A stretch of DNA of 64,000 bases from QHXW01 sp963768075 (lineage in GTDB: Bacteria; Acidobacteriota; Terriglobia; Bryobacterales; Bryobacteraceae), in the NCBI GenBank assembly GCA_963768075.1, contig CAVYHD010000013.1:1-64000 (forward strand), given 5' to 3'. Both the position numbers and the translations under genes were made by a program. Positions 17,171-26,150 of the stretch are shown one piece after another; within the stretch, counting starts at the first letter, position 1; each line of letters begins with the position of its first letter. A model generated the notes under the pieces. It saw nothing but the letters and a program-made list of their open reading frames with translations, was not told where the DNA came from and made no database searches.

Positions 17171-17202
17171 AAGATTTAAATCGGTTGGAGATTCGGAGAC
17201 AC

Positions 17203-17445
17203 TTAGCGATTCGACGCAGGAGAAAAGGAAGCTTCCGCCGTAGCCGTTGCCGTGGCGCGCTGGACAACCAGCTCACCCACACGCATTTCTTTCCAGTCGT
17301 AACGGAATTCCTGACCGCAATCCAGGCACACTACATAGGTGCCGTGCCGATGCGCAGCCGACGCCATCTTGCGGCTGGGCGTCAGCGGGAATGTGGTTCT
17401 TTGGTGTGAACATCCAAACAACGAATTCAGCAGAGAGCCTAACAT
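17203..17445 (-). CDS. Small zinc-ribbon-like hypothetical protein
   Basis: 80 residues from the ATG at 17445 (AAGGA upstream). Cys-rich motifs FGCSHQRTTF and VVCLDCGQEFRYDW could bind one zinc: Cys-x-His followed later by Cys-x-x-Cys. The rest is a short basic linker and an Ala/Thr-rich tail. Such proteins recur in Acidobacteriota but I know of no assigned function. It has its own promoter region with a palindrome and lies alone between the MFS gene and ypdA. Confidence 0.6.
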   Translation of the reverse strand: MLGSLLNSLFGCSHQRTTFPLTPSRKMASAAHRHGTYVVCLDCGQEFRYDWKEMRVGELVVQRATATATAEASFSPASNR

Positions 17446-17461
17446 ATGGCATCCTTCCTTC

Positions 17462-17491
17462 ACTATACTTAGATACATTCTAGCATCTAAG
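17462..17491 (-). promoter_or_regulatory. -10 box with 24-base palindrome upstream of the zinc-ribbon gene
   Basis: On the minus strand a TATAGT (plus 17462-17467) lies 17 bases before the ATG of the zinc-ribbon gene. Directly upstream, at 17468-17491, is an inverted repeat with arms CTTAGAT and ATCTAAG and a 10-base centre. A repressor bound there would cover the -35/-10 spacer. The regulator is not identifiable. Confidence 0.5.
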
Positions 17492-17634
17492 AGTTTCAGT
17501 AGAACCAGTAGCTTATTCAGAGTTATTCCGCGAAGTTGTGTGAATCACGACACTTAGCGAAAAAGTATATCCCTGGAACTAAATGGTCTATACCGTCCTA
17601 CCACCTAGTTCCATTACCATTAGTGCGTGGAGTA

Positions 17635-18630
17635 CTACGAACGTTTCAAATGCGCGACCTTTGCCGCTATGTCCTCGGCGATCTGGCGCCCGTGGAATCG
17701 CCCATTCTCAATGAAGATTTCGTTGGTGTGCATGCCTGCAACAATCACGCCGGCCAGGTAAATGCCTGGCGTTTCACTCTCCAGGGTGGCCGGATCGGTG
17801 CGTGGGCGCTCGGTAGCGGGATCGAGCGTAACTCCAACTGAATTCAGGAATTGAAGGTCGGGGCTATAGCCTGTAAGCGCAAATACAAAGTCATTTCTTA
17901 AAATAGCTTCACCTTGCGGAGTATCGAGTACTATCGAGTCCGGGCGAATCTCCACAACCTTAGTGTGAAAGTACGCGGCGATTTCACCGCACTTAATTCT
18001 GTTTTCTATATTCGGACGAATCCAATACTTCACTTTTTCGGATATTTGCCCGCCGCGATGAATTAGAGTTACACGGGCGCCGGTCCAAAACAGCTCGAGA
18101 GCCGCAATGGCCGCGGAGTTCTTCGCACCAATCACCGCAACATCCTGGTTGTAATAGGGATGCGCCTCTTTGTAGTAGTGGATCACCTTCGGCAGATCCT
18201 CCCCGGGAATGTTCATCAGATTGGGCACGTCGTAATATCCCGTGGCGAGAATCATTTTTCGCGCGTTGTAATGGTGCTGGCAGCCGTAGCGATCGGTCGT
18301 GTGCACGTCGAATGCTCCGTCGGCGCCGCCGATGTTATCTACCTTTTCGTATTGGTGGATATCTAGCTTGAAGTGGTCGGCAACGCGGCGGTAGTACTTG
18401 AGCGCCTCGATGCGATTAGGCTTCTCGTTCAGGCTGGTCATCGGAATGTTGCCGATCTCCAGCAATTCCGGCGTGGTGAAAAAAACCATGTTGGTGGGGT
18501 AGTGATACAGAGAATTCACCACGCAGCCTTTTTCGATGAGAACCGCGTTCAGGCCGCGGAGCCTCAGCTCGATACCGCAGGCGAGGCCGGTAGGCCCCGC
18601 GCCTACAATGACAGCGTCCAGGGGATTCAC
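17635..18630 (-). CDS. ypdA: YpdA family bacillithiol disulfide reductase
   Basis: 331 residues, a flavin- and NADPH-binding two-domain reductase. FAD motif: VIVGAGPTGLACGIEL; the NADPH motif: VAVIGAKNSAAIAALELFW. YpdA-specific stretches include YHYPTNMVFFTTPELLEIGN and GYYDVPNLMNIPGEDLPKV. The CxxC of thioredoxin reductases is absent, as expected for this family, which reduces bacillithiol disulfide (Bdr). Its GTG start overlaps the alaS stop (GTGA), so it is coupled to alaS. This suggests that the bacterium uses bacillithiol. Confidence 0.85.
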   Translation of the reverse strand: MNPLDAVIVGAGPTGLACGIELRLRGLNAVLIEKGCVVNSLYHYPTNMVFFTTPELLEIGNIPMTSLNEKPNRIEALKYYRRVADHFKLDIHQYEKVDNIGGADGAFDVHTTDRYGCQHHYNARKMILATGYYDVPNLMNIPGEDLPKVIHYYKEAHPYYNQDVAVIGAKNSAAIAALELFWTGARVTLIHRGGQISEKVKYWIRPNIENRIKCGEIAAYFHTKVVEIRPDSIVLDTPQGEAILRNDFVFALTGYSPDLQFLNSVGVTLDPATERPRTDPATLESETPGIYLAGVIVAGMHTNEIFIENGRFHGRQIAEDIAAKVAHLKRS

Positions 18631-21267
18631 AACTTCGCTTCGACCTCGGAATAGACCTGTTCGAGCGCGGCGGCGAGCGCACTGGGATCTTTTCCGCCAC
18701 CCTCGGCCATATCGGGCCGGCCGCCGCCTTTGCCGCCGACCGCCTGCGCAACCGAGCTTGCGAGTTTTCCCGCGTGTACCTTCGACGTCAAGTCTTTAGT
18801 TACGGCGGAAACGATCGACACATTAGAATCTTCGGCCGACGCCAGCACCACCACGGCAGTCTTCCACTTGTTCCGCAGCGAATCGGCCAGTGCGCGAAGC
18901 TGCGCGCGATCCATGCCGTCGAGGTGGGTGGCGAGAACGCGGACATTCTTGATCGTGCGCGCCTGGTTTTCCACTTCGCCCGCCGCGGACTGTGCCAGCT
19001 TATTCTTGAGTTGCTCCACCTGTTTGGCTAGCGCGTGCTCGCGCGCCAGCATCTTTTCCACTTGCTCCACCAGCTCCGGCTCGGAGACCTTCATCATTTC
19101 GCCCAGGCGCTTGAGTGCCTCGTTGGCCTGCTGATACCGTTCCACGGCGCGTTCTCCAGTAACGGCTTCGATGCGCCGCACGCCGGACGAGATGCTGCTC
19201 TCGTAGACGACCTTGCAAACGCCGATATCGCCGGTACGCGAAACGTGGGTGCCGCCGCACAGCTCCTTGCTGAAATCGGGAATCGAGACCACGCGCACGC
19301 GGTCGCCGTACTTCTCGCCGAACAGCGCCATCGCACCGGTCGTGACAGCCACATCGAGCGGCATGATCTCGGTATCGACTGCGATGTTTCCGAGGATTTC
19401 ATGATTCATGAGCCGCTCGACTTCCTCGATCTCCGCGCGGTCCATGGCCGTGTAGTGGGTAAAGTCGAAGCGCAGCCGGTCGGGCGATACCACGCTGCCC
19501 GCCTGCTTGACGTGCGTGCCCAAAACCTTGCGCAACGCGGCGTGCAGCAGGTGCGTAGCGGTATGGTTGCGCATGGTGGCGTGCCGCACAGGATCGTTTA
19601 CACTGGCCCACAGCTCGTCGCCCACGCGAATAGGCGCATGCGACGTAATCCTGTGCACCGAAAGACCGGGTACCGCGGGGTAGGTGGTCTCGACGCCGGC
19701 CAGCTTTTCGTTTTTCTCCGAATACAGCGCGCCCTGATCCCCCACCTGGCCGCCGGTTTCCGCATAGAACGGCGTCTCGTCCAACACCAGTTCGGCGCGC
19801 GTGCCGGGTTCAATGCTGTCGACAGCTTGCTGATCGACCAGCAGGCCAACCACGCGCGCGTGCGTGGTCAAATGCTCGTAGCCCACGAACCGCGTGCGGC
19901 CCTTTTCGAGCAGCTCCTGATAAGCCGGAGCGACCGTCCCTTTCTCCGCGCCCTTCCAGCTCGCCCGCGCGCGTCGGCGCTGCTCGTCCATTTCGCGCTC
20001 GAAGCCTGGGCGATCGATGACCAGGCCGCGTTCCCGGGCCATGTCTTCCTGCTCGTCGAGCGCCAGGCCGTACGTATCGTAAAGCTTGAACGCCACCGCT
20101 CCGGGCAGCACGGGTCCGAGAGCGCCTTCACCGCATCACTGAATACCTTCTCCGCCACCAGGAACGTCGTGGCGTAGCGGTGCTCTTCGTCCTTCACGAC
20201 GCGTGCCACGCGCTGGACACTCTCCATGAGCTCGGGGTATCCGGGGCGCATCAGTTCCGCGACGAAGCCGGTCAGCTCATAGAGGAACGGCTGCTTCCAC
20301 GCCCACCATGCGGGCGTTCCGCATGGCCCGGCGCATGATCTTGCGCAGCACATAGCCGCGCCCCTCATTCGATGGCAGCACGCCGTCATGAATCAGGAAG
20401 GCCGTGGCGCGGGCGTGATCGGCGGCGATGCGGAGCGCGGTATCGATCTTGGGATCGGCCCCGATACGCGGCGTTATCGAACAGCTCCGCCCCGCGGTGA
20501 ATGATGGGCAGCAGCAGATCGGTATCATAATTCGAAATTTTGCCCTGCAACACTGCCGCGACGCGCTCCAGACCCATGCCCGTGTCAATGGACGGCCGCG
20601 GCAGCGGCGTCAGTTTGCCTCCGGCGTCGCGATCGAACTGCATGAACACCAGGTTCCAGATTTCCACATAACGGCCGCCTGCATCGCCAGGAAACGGCTC
20701 GTCCGCGCGGCCTTGTTCCGCGGCCTCGGGGCCGAGATCGTAATGAATCTCCGAGCACGGCCCGCACGGCCCGGTTTCACCCATCTGCCAAAAATTGTCC
20801 TTCTCGTCGAGGCGGAAAATACGGTCCTTCGGGACGCCGGCGACCGATTGCCATAACTTCCCGGCATCATCATCTTCGCGAAAAATCGTCACGTAGAGGC
20901 GGTCTTTCGGCAGACCCCATTCCTTGGTGATCAGGTCCCAGGCGAAGTCGATCGCCTCGGCTTTGAAGTAGTCGCCAAACGAAAAATTGCCTAGCATTTC
21001 GAAGAACGTGTGATGCCGGCGCGTGTAGCCGACGTTTTCAAGATCGTTGTGCTTCCCGCCCGCGCGCACGCATTTCTGCGAACTGGTGGCGCGCTTGTAG
21101 TCCCGCTTCTCGATGCCCAGGAACACTTCCTTGAACTGGTTCATGCCGGCGTTGGTGAACAGCAGCGTCGGATCGTTCGCCGGAACCAGCGATGAGCTGG
21201 CCACCGTCCGATGCCCGCGGGCAGAGAAAAAGTCGAGGAACCGTTGGCGGATTTCGTTACCTGTCAC
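18627..21267 (-). CDS. alaS: Alanyl-tRNA synthetase, three frameshifts
   Basis: Charges tRNA-Ala. The start is MTGNEIRQRFLDFFSARGH. Catalytic-domain features follow: TLLFTNAGMNQFKEVFLG, KCVRAGGKHNDLENVG, GRYVEIWNLVFMQF and MGLERVAAVLQGK. Then come the editing domain (HTATHLLHAALRKVLGTHV and LCGGTHVSRTGDIG) and the C-terminal coiled coil and Gly-rich region. The frame breaks near 20470, 20310 and 20110. The last is a run of C one short before VLPGAVAFKLYD. This gene is essential, so breaks must be sequencing errors or it has a second copy. About 870 residues when joined, the normal length. Confidence 0.9.
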
Positions 21268-21354
21268 AGAGATCCTTCAGAAAGAGGTGATGGTCCTATT
21301 TTGGCACAAGGGCGCTATTCTAAAGAAGGTATCGGCGTGCGACATCGGTCCACC

Positions 21355-21382
21355 GGCTGAGCCGTGACCGGAGGGAGCGGTT
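21355..21382 (+). repeat. REP-like element, left of the RAYT gene
   Basis: GGCTGAGCCGTGACCGGAGG then GAGCGGTT. The ACCG and CGGT arms form a short stem around GAGGGAG. An inverted copy lies at 21904-21930 beyond the transposase gene, matching at 24 of 27 positions by eye. Confidence 0.7.
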
Positions 21383-21403
21383 GAACGTGAATCGACACGC
21401 TCC

Positions 21404-21898
21404 GTGATCTACTTGATTACGTTTGCCTGCTACGGCTGCCACTTGCATGGCGATGAATCCGGCTCCGTCGATCGAACACATCGTCTGCACGGAAGCCGCG
21501 TGGTAGAACCCAATCCGAAGCGGATCTTGGCAGAGCGGCAATTGATGGATCAGCCGCCCTACGGCTTGGACCAAAGCCGCCGCGACGCCGTGCTAGCAGC
21601 CATGATGCAACGTTGTTCAGATCGCCAGTGGAGGCTGCTAGCCGCTCACGTGCGCACCAATCATGTTCACCTAGTAGTGGACGCGAATGCTCGCCCCGAG
21701 AGAATCATGAACGACCTGAAATCCTATTCGAGTGTCTGCTTGAACCGCCTTCGTCTGGATGATCCGCATCGAAAACGCTGGGCGAGGCATGGAAGCACGC
21801 GGTGGTTATGGAAGCCCCGAAGCGTGTCGGCAGCGATTCGGTATGTCGTTGACGGGCAGGGTGATCCAATGGCTGTATTCGAGGCGATAGAGCCTTGA
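21404..21898 (+). CDS. REP-associated tyrosine transposase (RAYT, Y1_Tnp)
   Basis: 164 residues of the TnpA-REP family, single-strand HUH nucleases that act on REP palindromes. The HUH motif is in RTNHVHLVVDANARP and the catalytic Tyr in MNDLKSYSSVCLNRL. The C-terminal part is WLWKPRSVSAAIRYVVDGQG. The start is a GTG at 21404. REP-like elements in inverted orientation lie on both sides, which is the usual arrangement for RAYTs. It is intact by length, so it may still be active. Confidence 0.85.
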   Translation: MIYLITFACYGCHLHGDESGSVDRTHRLHGSRVVEPNPKRILAERQLMDQPPYGLDQSRRDAVLAAMMQRCSDRQWRLLAAHVRTNHVHLVVDANARPERIMNDLKSYSSVCLNRLRLDDPHRKRWARHGSTRWLWKPRSVSAAIRYVVDGQGDPMAVFEAIEP

Positions 21899-21903
21899 GG
21901 AGG

Positions 21904-21930
21904 ACCGCTCCCTTCGGTCGCGGCTCAGCC
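21904..21930 (-). repeat. REP-like element, right of the RAYT gene
   Basis: Inverted copy of the left element. On the minus strand it reads GGCTGAGCCGCGACCGAAGG then GAGCGGT, with stem GACCG/CGGTC around AAGGGAG. It lies 6 bases after the transposase stop. Confidence 0.7.
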
Positions 21931-21983
21931 AGAGAGTACAATGCTCCTTCCGCTTTTGCCTCGTCGACTGAGAAGGTAGACAA

Positions 21984-22211
21984 GTGATCATGAGCCGGAG
22001 ATACGCGGTGGTCATTGAAAAAGCGGAAAACAATTACGCCGCTTATGTTCCGGATCTCGAGGGCTGCGTTGCGACCGGTAAAACGGTAGAAGATGCGGAA
22101 CGCCTTATCCGCGAGGCCATCGAGCTTCATTTGCGTGCCATGCGAGAAGTAGGCGAGCCGATTCCGGAACCGACCTCGCTGGCGCGTGAAATCGAAATAA
22201 CGGCAGCTTAG
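21984..22211 (+). CDS. HicB-like antitoxin, orphan
   Basis: 75 residues. The N-terminal partial RNase-H-like fold of HicB antitoxins is clear: RYAVVIEKAENNYAAYVPDL, EGCVATGKTVEDAERLIREA and IELHLRAMREVGEPIPEP. There is no C-terminal helix-turn-helix and no HicA toxin gene next to it. It may be a solitary regulator of this class or what remains of a toxin-antitoxin pair. The start is the GTG at 21984 or the ATG at 21990. It lies beside the RAYT element. Confidence 0.75.
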   Translation: MIMSRRYAVVIEKAENNYAAYVPDLEGCVATGKTVEDAERLIREAIELHLRAMREVGEPIPEPTSLAREIEITAA

Positions 22212-22285
22212 CCACTTTCCCAGAGTCTCCGCGCCAGCGTCCAGGAGCCAACCCGGATGTGCCATAATTGCTCCCGAAAACCTAC

Positions 22286-23086
22286 ATGCCCCAAAAGTAC
22301 CGATACGAAGAATTCACCTGGCCCGAGATTCGCGAGGCGGTAGCTCAAAACCGCGTATGCGTGCTGCCGGTCGGAACCGTCGAGCAGCACGGCCCGCACC
22401 TCCCGCTCGTCACCGACGTGCTCACAGCCTCGGAGATGTCGCGCCTCGCCGTGGAAAAGATGCCTGGCGAGGCCGTCCTGATGCCGCCGGTCTACTATGC
22501 GTTCAACGTACACCACCTCGATTTTCCCGGCACCATCGCCGTCGAGGGTGATACGTTCATCCGCTACGTCACCGATATCGGCAAAAGCCTTGCGCATCAT
22601 GGCTTCCGCAAGATCCTGCTGGTGAACGGCCACGGCAGCAACGTGCCGTTTCTGGACATTGCCGCGCGCAACATCACCAATGAGACCGAAGCCATCTGCG
22701 CCATGGTGCCGTGGTGGAATCTCATACCGAAGCCCCTGCTGGCCGAACTGCGCGAATCCGAATTTCCGGGCGGCATGGCCCACGGCTGCGAGCTCGAAAC
22801 GTCGGTGCTCCTCTACCTGCGCGGCGACCTCGTCCAGATGGAGCATGCCTCGAAAGACATCCATTTTCCCAAAACTGAATTCTTCTACTGGGATCTCGCA
22901 GCTCCATCGCCGGTCTTCTTCCAGGAGTGGTTCAGCCGGTACTCGAAGACCGGCACAGTCGGCGATCCGACGAAAGCCACACGCGAAAAAGGCGAGAAGT
23001 TTGTGACCGCGGTCGTCGAGAGAATGGTCGCTCTGCTCAAGGAATTCCGCGCCAGAGAGATCCAGCCGCGCGTCGATCATCACTAA
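22286..23086 (+). CDS. Creatininase family protein
   Basis: 266 residues of the creatininase/formamide hydrolase fold, metal-dependent amidohydrolases that include creatininase and the riboflavin-linked ArfB and MftE. Metal ligands are seen in LPVGTVEQHGPHLPLVTDV (Glu, His, Asp), in LVNGHGSNVP and in GGMAHGCELETSVLL (His and Glu). The ATG at 22286 is chosen; a TTG at 22268 would add six residues. There are no mycofactocin or flavin genes nearby, so the substrate is open. Confidence 0.85.
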   Translation: MPQKYRYEEFTWPEIREAVAQNRVCVLPVGTVEQHGPHLPLVTDVLTASEMSRLAVEKMPGEAVLMPPVYYAFNVHHLDFPGTIAVEGDTFIRYVTDIGKSLAHHGFRKILLVNGHGSNVPFLDIAARNITNETEAICAMVPWWNLIPKPLLAELRESEFPGGMAHGCELETSVLLYLRGDLVQMEHASKDIHFPKTEFFYWDLAAPSPVFFQEWFSRYSKTGTVGDPTKATREKGEKFVTAVVERMVALLKEFRAREIQPRVDHH

Positions 23087-23101
23087 CGGCCGCGTGCCAT
23101 A

Positions 23102-23263
23102 ATGGCAGTGGAAAGTGCCATGGGCGCCAAAACGCTGAAGCCCGCGACGGCGAGTCTTTATGATGAGGACTTCGCCATTTGGACCGCCGAAACCGCTCGT
23201 CTGCTCCGCGAAAGACGCTTCGACGAAGTGGATATCGAGGCGCGAGTGCCCCTTTTCCCCTGA
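23102..23263 (+). pseudogene. DUF29 family remnant (N-terminal piece)
   Basis: A 53-codon frame with the start of a DUF29 protein: SLYDEDFAIWTAETARLLRE, then RRFDEVDIEA, and then a stop after unrelated residues. Complete DUF29 proteins have about 140 residues and continue with an EEIE-type helix. Only the first third is left. DUF29 genes often occur in genomes with many small mobile gene families. Confidence 0.55.
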
Positions 23264-23299
23264 TGAGATTCTGGGGCTCTCGTTTCTTCCCGAGTAGCC

Positions 23300-23578
23300 C
23301 TACTCGCTCAAGAACGCCATCGTCTTTACGCCCGAGATGTCGAAGCGCTTGCGGCAGCGCAGGTTCTTGCACGCCACCTTGTCGTCCAGTAGCACCATAT
23401 AGCTCTGCGACTTCTGAAAGCGCGCCCGGTCGCGTTCGTCAGCGCCCTGCGGGATGCGGTCCTTCTTCTTGCGCACCATCCAGCGCAATTCGTAGGTTTC
23501 GCTCGATTTGCAGAACGGGCAGTGCAGGGTCGCCGGTTTGTTCGCCTGCGCCTCCGTGTAAAATGTGCGCTCGTCCAT
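23300..23578 (-). CDS. Small zinc-finger hypothetical protein
   Basis: 92 residues. Two Cys pairs (LHCPFCKSSETYELRW and ACKNLRCRKRFDI) make a zinc ribbon. Between them is a basic linker with KKKDRIPQGADERDRARF. It may act in RNA or protein binding, but nothing more can be said. It is 1 base beyond the citrate synthase gene on the same strand and could be translated from the same message. Confidence 0.6.
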   Translation of the reverse strand: MDERTFYTEAQANKPATLHCPFCKSSETYELRWMVRKKKDRIPQGADERDRARFQKSQSYMVLLDDKVACKNLRCRKRFDISGVKTMAFLSE

Positions 23579-23579
23579 G

Positions 23580-24711
23580 TTAGCGTTCCGCCATGGGAAT
23601 CCACTTCATGCCGTCGGGATTGCCTTTGTACTCGGCGCGCGGACGGATGAGGCGGTTGTTATGATACTGCTCAAGCACGTGCGCCGTCCAGCCCGACATG
23701 CGGCTGATGGCAAACACCGGTGTGAACAAATCCACCGGAATGCCCAGCGAATAGTACGTGGAGGCGGAGTAGAAATCCACGTTCGCATTGAGCTTCTTTT
23801 CTTGATGGACGGTCTCTTCCACACTCCGCGACATCCTGTACAGCTCCGTGTGCCCGGTCCGTCTGCCCAGTTCCGCGGAAAGAGCGCGCAGGTGGGTGGC
23901 CCGCGGATCTTCCGTGTGGTAAACGCGATGCCCGAAGCCCGGAATCTTCTTCTTGCCCGCTAGCGTTTCTTTGGCGTAGGCGACCGCATTCTCCGGGGTC
24001 CCGGCCTGCAGCAGCATCCGGATCACGTCCTGGTTCGCGCCTCCGTGCAGCGGTCCTTTGAGCGCGCCAATGGCGGAAGTCACCGACGAGTAAATATCGG
24101 AGAGCGTGGCCGCCGTCACTCGCGCCGCGAACGTGGATGCGTTTAATTCGTGATCCGCGTGCAGCGTCAGCGCCACATCGAACGCCCGCTCCATGACGTC
24201 ATCGGGACGTTTGCCCGTCAGGCGTGTAAAGGAAATTGGCGGCAAAGCTGAGCTTCGGGTCGCCCGGGATCAGTGGCCGGCCGTTGCGCAGCCGGTCAAA
24301 GGTGCTCACAATCGTCGCGGTTTGCGCCATCAGTTTCACGGCCTTGGAGGCGTTGGCTCCCGGCGACATGTCGCGCGCCAGCGGATCGTACAGGCTCAGC
24401 ATCGAAACCGCCGTGCGCAGCACGTCCATCGGCTCGGATTTGCCCACCGCGCTCAGGAAATCGGCCACCGCCTTGGGAATCGGTGCATTGGCAGCCAGGT
24501 CAGACTTCAGCTTGTCCAGTTCCGCGGCTTTCGGCAGGCGCCCGTTCCATAGCAGGAAGATCACTTCCTCGAACGTAGCGTTGTCGGCCAGGGTATGGAT
24601 ATTGTAGCCACGGTAGCTGAGAATTCCTTCTTGACCGTCAATGAAACAGATCTCGGATTCGCCAGCTACAATGCCTTCCAGACCCGCGGCCGATGTCGTG
24701 GTTAAAGCCAT
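23580..24711 (-). CDS. gltA: Citrate synthase, frameshifted
   Basis: Condenses acetyl-CoA and oxaloacetate. N-terminal half: ICFIDGQEGILSYRGYNIHT, the mark of the type II-like small citrate synthases; then RNGRPLIPGDPKLSFAANFL. The frame breaks near 24230, and the rest continues as TGKRPDDVMERAFDVALTLH. The catalytic residues are in IGALKGPLHGGANQD (His), IPGFGHRVYHTEDPRATHL (His) and VDFYSASTYYSLGIP (Asp). About 375 residues in all, as expected for the family. As a central enzyme it is unlikely to be a real pseudogene. Confidence 0.9.
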
Positions 24712-24768
24712 CCAGTTTACCTTCTCTATTTTAGAACCGTCTCGCCTGAATCGTGCGCCGAAATGAAC

Positions 24769-25254
24769 CTAGAGGCCCGCCGGGCAGCCCGGGTATGGGG
24801 AAAAGCCCAAGGTCAGGCCGTCCCTCTCTGCCCAAAGCTTCTCCTCTCGATTGCCCGAGTTTACCGTCAGGATCACACCCGAGCCGCAGGAACGGCTCTT
24901 GGTCGTGTGAAAGCTCTCGCCGCCCGATTGGGAACTCTTGGGACCCCAGTCGTCCATGAAATTCTGGAACGGATAATCGCGGCACGGCTGCGCGTCCGTG
25001 CAGCCCCACAGCGCATAGGCTGCTTTGTAATCCGGCTTCGCGAGTAGATCTAGGAACAGTTTTACCCGCTTCTCCGCCGCATGGTTCTTCAACATCTGGA
25101 CCACGCGAATATATCGCTCCAGAATCGGCGTTTTGAAGGTCAGCAGGTACAGCCCCAAAACACCGCCCACGATCAAGCCAATGGTGACCAGCCGGCGGAT
25201 GCGCTTCTCCCGCTGCTCCTGGCCCTGCCCGTAATGTGCGAGATAGCCGGCCAT
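24769..25254 (-). CDS. Hypothetical membrane-anchored protein
   Basis: 161 residues. There is a short cytosolic start (MAGYLAHYGQGQEQREKRIR), one transmembrane helix (LVTIGLIVGGVLGLYLLTF) and an outer domain with a pair of Cys (GCTDAQPCRDY) and another Cys later (SRSCGSGVILTVN). The outer domain begins with a helical region (RVKLFLDLLAKPDYKAAYAL) that looks like the fold used by DUF4878/NTF2-type lipoproteins. No function known. It lies upstream of the citrate synthase gene and downstream of the OmpH/Skp gene, all on one strand. Confidence 0.6.
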   Translation of the reverse strand: MAGYLAHYGQGQEQREKRIRRLVTIGLIVGGVLGLYLLTFKTPILERYIRVVQMLKNHAAEKRVKLFLDLLAKPDYKAAYALWGCTDAQPCRDYPFQNFMDDWGPKSSQSGGESFHTTKSRSCGSGVILTVNSGNREEKLWAERDGLTLGFSPYPGCPAGL

Positions 25255-25270
25255 GGCCCCTCAAGCGCGC

Positions 25271-25804
25271 CTATTTCGCGGCCGGATACGCTTTGTTATA
25301 GGCAGCCAGCGCTTCCGCGGTGATGTCCAGCGCCGGCTTGAAATAGATCGTGTTGGTCGTATCCACTACCACGTCGTAGCCTTTCTCCTCCGCCAGCTTC
25401 TTGACCACTTCCGCCATCTTGCGGGAACTGGCGCCCAGAACCTCGTTGCGCTCCGCGTTCACATCGGCCTGGAGGTCCTCGTTCATGCGCTGCAGGTCGC
25501 GCTGCTTTTTCTGCCCCTGCGCGGTCAAATCCGCTTCCGCGGCCGGCGTCAGCTTTCCCGCGCCCGTCTGCAACTGCTGCTGGATGCCCTGCAGGTCTCT
25601 TTGCAGCTTCTCCATTTCCTGCTGCCGGGGTTTGAATTTCGCTTCCATCGCTGCGGAAGCCTTCTGGATTTCATCAGATTCAAGAACAGCCCGCTGCAGG
25701 CTGATCACCGCGACTTTCGTCTGCGCCAAGCCCGCCCCGGCCAGAAAGAACAAAGCCAAGCCCGCCCCCAGCACGCGGCTCGTGGGAATTCGACACATTG
25801 CCAA
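25271..25804 (-). CDS. OmpH/Skp family outer membrane chaperone
   Basis: 177 residues: signal peptide (VLGAGLALFFLAGAGLAQ), then TKVAVISLQRAVLESDEIQK, which is the standard start of mature Skp (the usual VDLQRALNE pattern), and two long coiled helices ending in YDVVVDTTNTIYFKPALDIT. Skp chaperones guide outer membrane beta-barrel proteins across the periplasm. This places the organism among diderms, in line with Acidobacteriota. BamA is not in the window. Confidence 0.85.
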   Translation of the reverse strand: MAMCRIPTSRVLGAGLALFFLAGAGLAQTKVAVISLQRAVLESDEIQKASAAMEAKFKPRQQEMEKLQRDLQGIQQQLQTGAGKLTPAAEADLTAQGQKKQRDLQRMNEDLQADVNAERNEVLGASSRKMAEVVKKLAEEKGYDVVVDTTNTIYFKPALDITAEALAAYNKAYPAAK

Positions 25805-25854
25805 AACTCCTTGATAAGAGGTGTGTTAGATAAACAGGTTAGCACACGGCGGTG

Positions 25855-26142
25855 CTATTCAAGCACTCCCAGGATTTCGTCTTCCCGCAGGATCAAGTAC
25901 TCTTCTCCTTCAATCTTCACTTCCGATCCGGAGTATTTTCCGAACAGAATGCGATCGCCGATTTTCACCTCGGGCGCGATCCTTTCGCCTTTGGGCGAAA
26001 GTTTGCCCGCGCCAACGCCCCCCACTTCCCCTTGCTGCGGTTTTTCCTTGGCGGAATCCGGGATGATGATCCCGCCTACCTTGCTCTCTTTCTCTTCTAG
26101 GCGCCGGATCAGGACGCGATCGTGCAATGGACGAATATTCAT
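25855..26142 (-). CDS. groS: Co-chaperonin GroES
   Basis: 95 residues from the ATG at 26142. The family start is NIRPLHDRVLIRRLEEKESK, the mobile loop GGIIIPDSAKEKPQQGEV, and the later GDRILFGKYSGSEVKIEGEE with LILREDEILGVLE. GroES caps the GroEL ring. No groL gene follows, since the next gene on the strand is the Skp gene. The start is only 8 bases behind the PafA-like stop. An alternative GTG at 26151 is less likely. Confidence 0.9.
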   Translation of the reverse strand: MNIRPLHDRVLIRRLEEKESKVGGIIIPDSAKEKPQQGEVGGVGAGKLSPKGERIAPEVKIGDRILFGKYSGSEVKIEGEEYLILREDEILGVLE

Positions 26143-26150
26143 GGCAGGCA

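Noticed and set aside
19035..20177. Open frame on the plus strand over alaS
   Set aside because: Antisense to conserved parts of alaS; shadow frame.
21984..22211. Complete HicAB toxin-antitoxin pair
   Set aside because: No HicA-like frame of 60-80 codons with the conserved His was found before or after the HicB gene.
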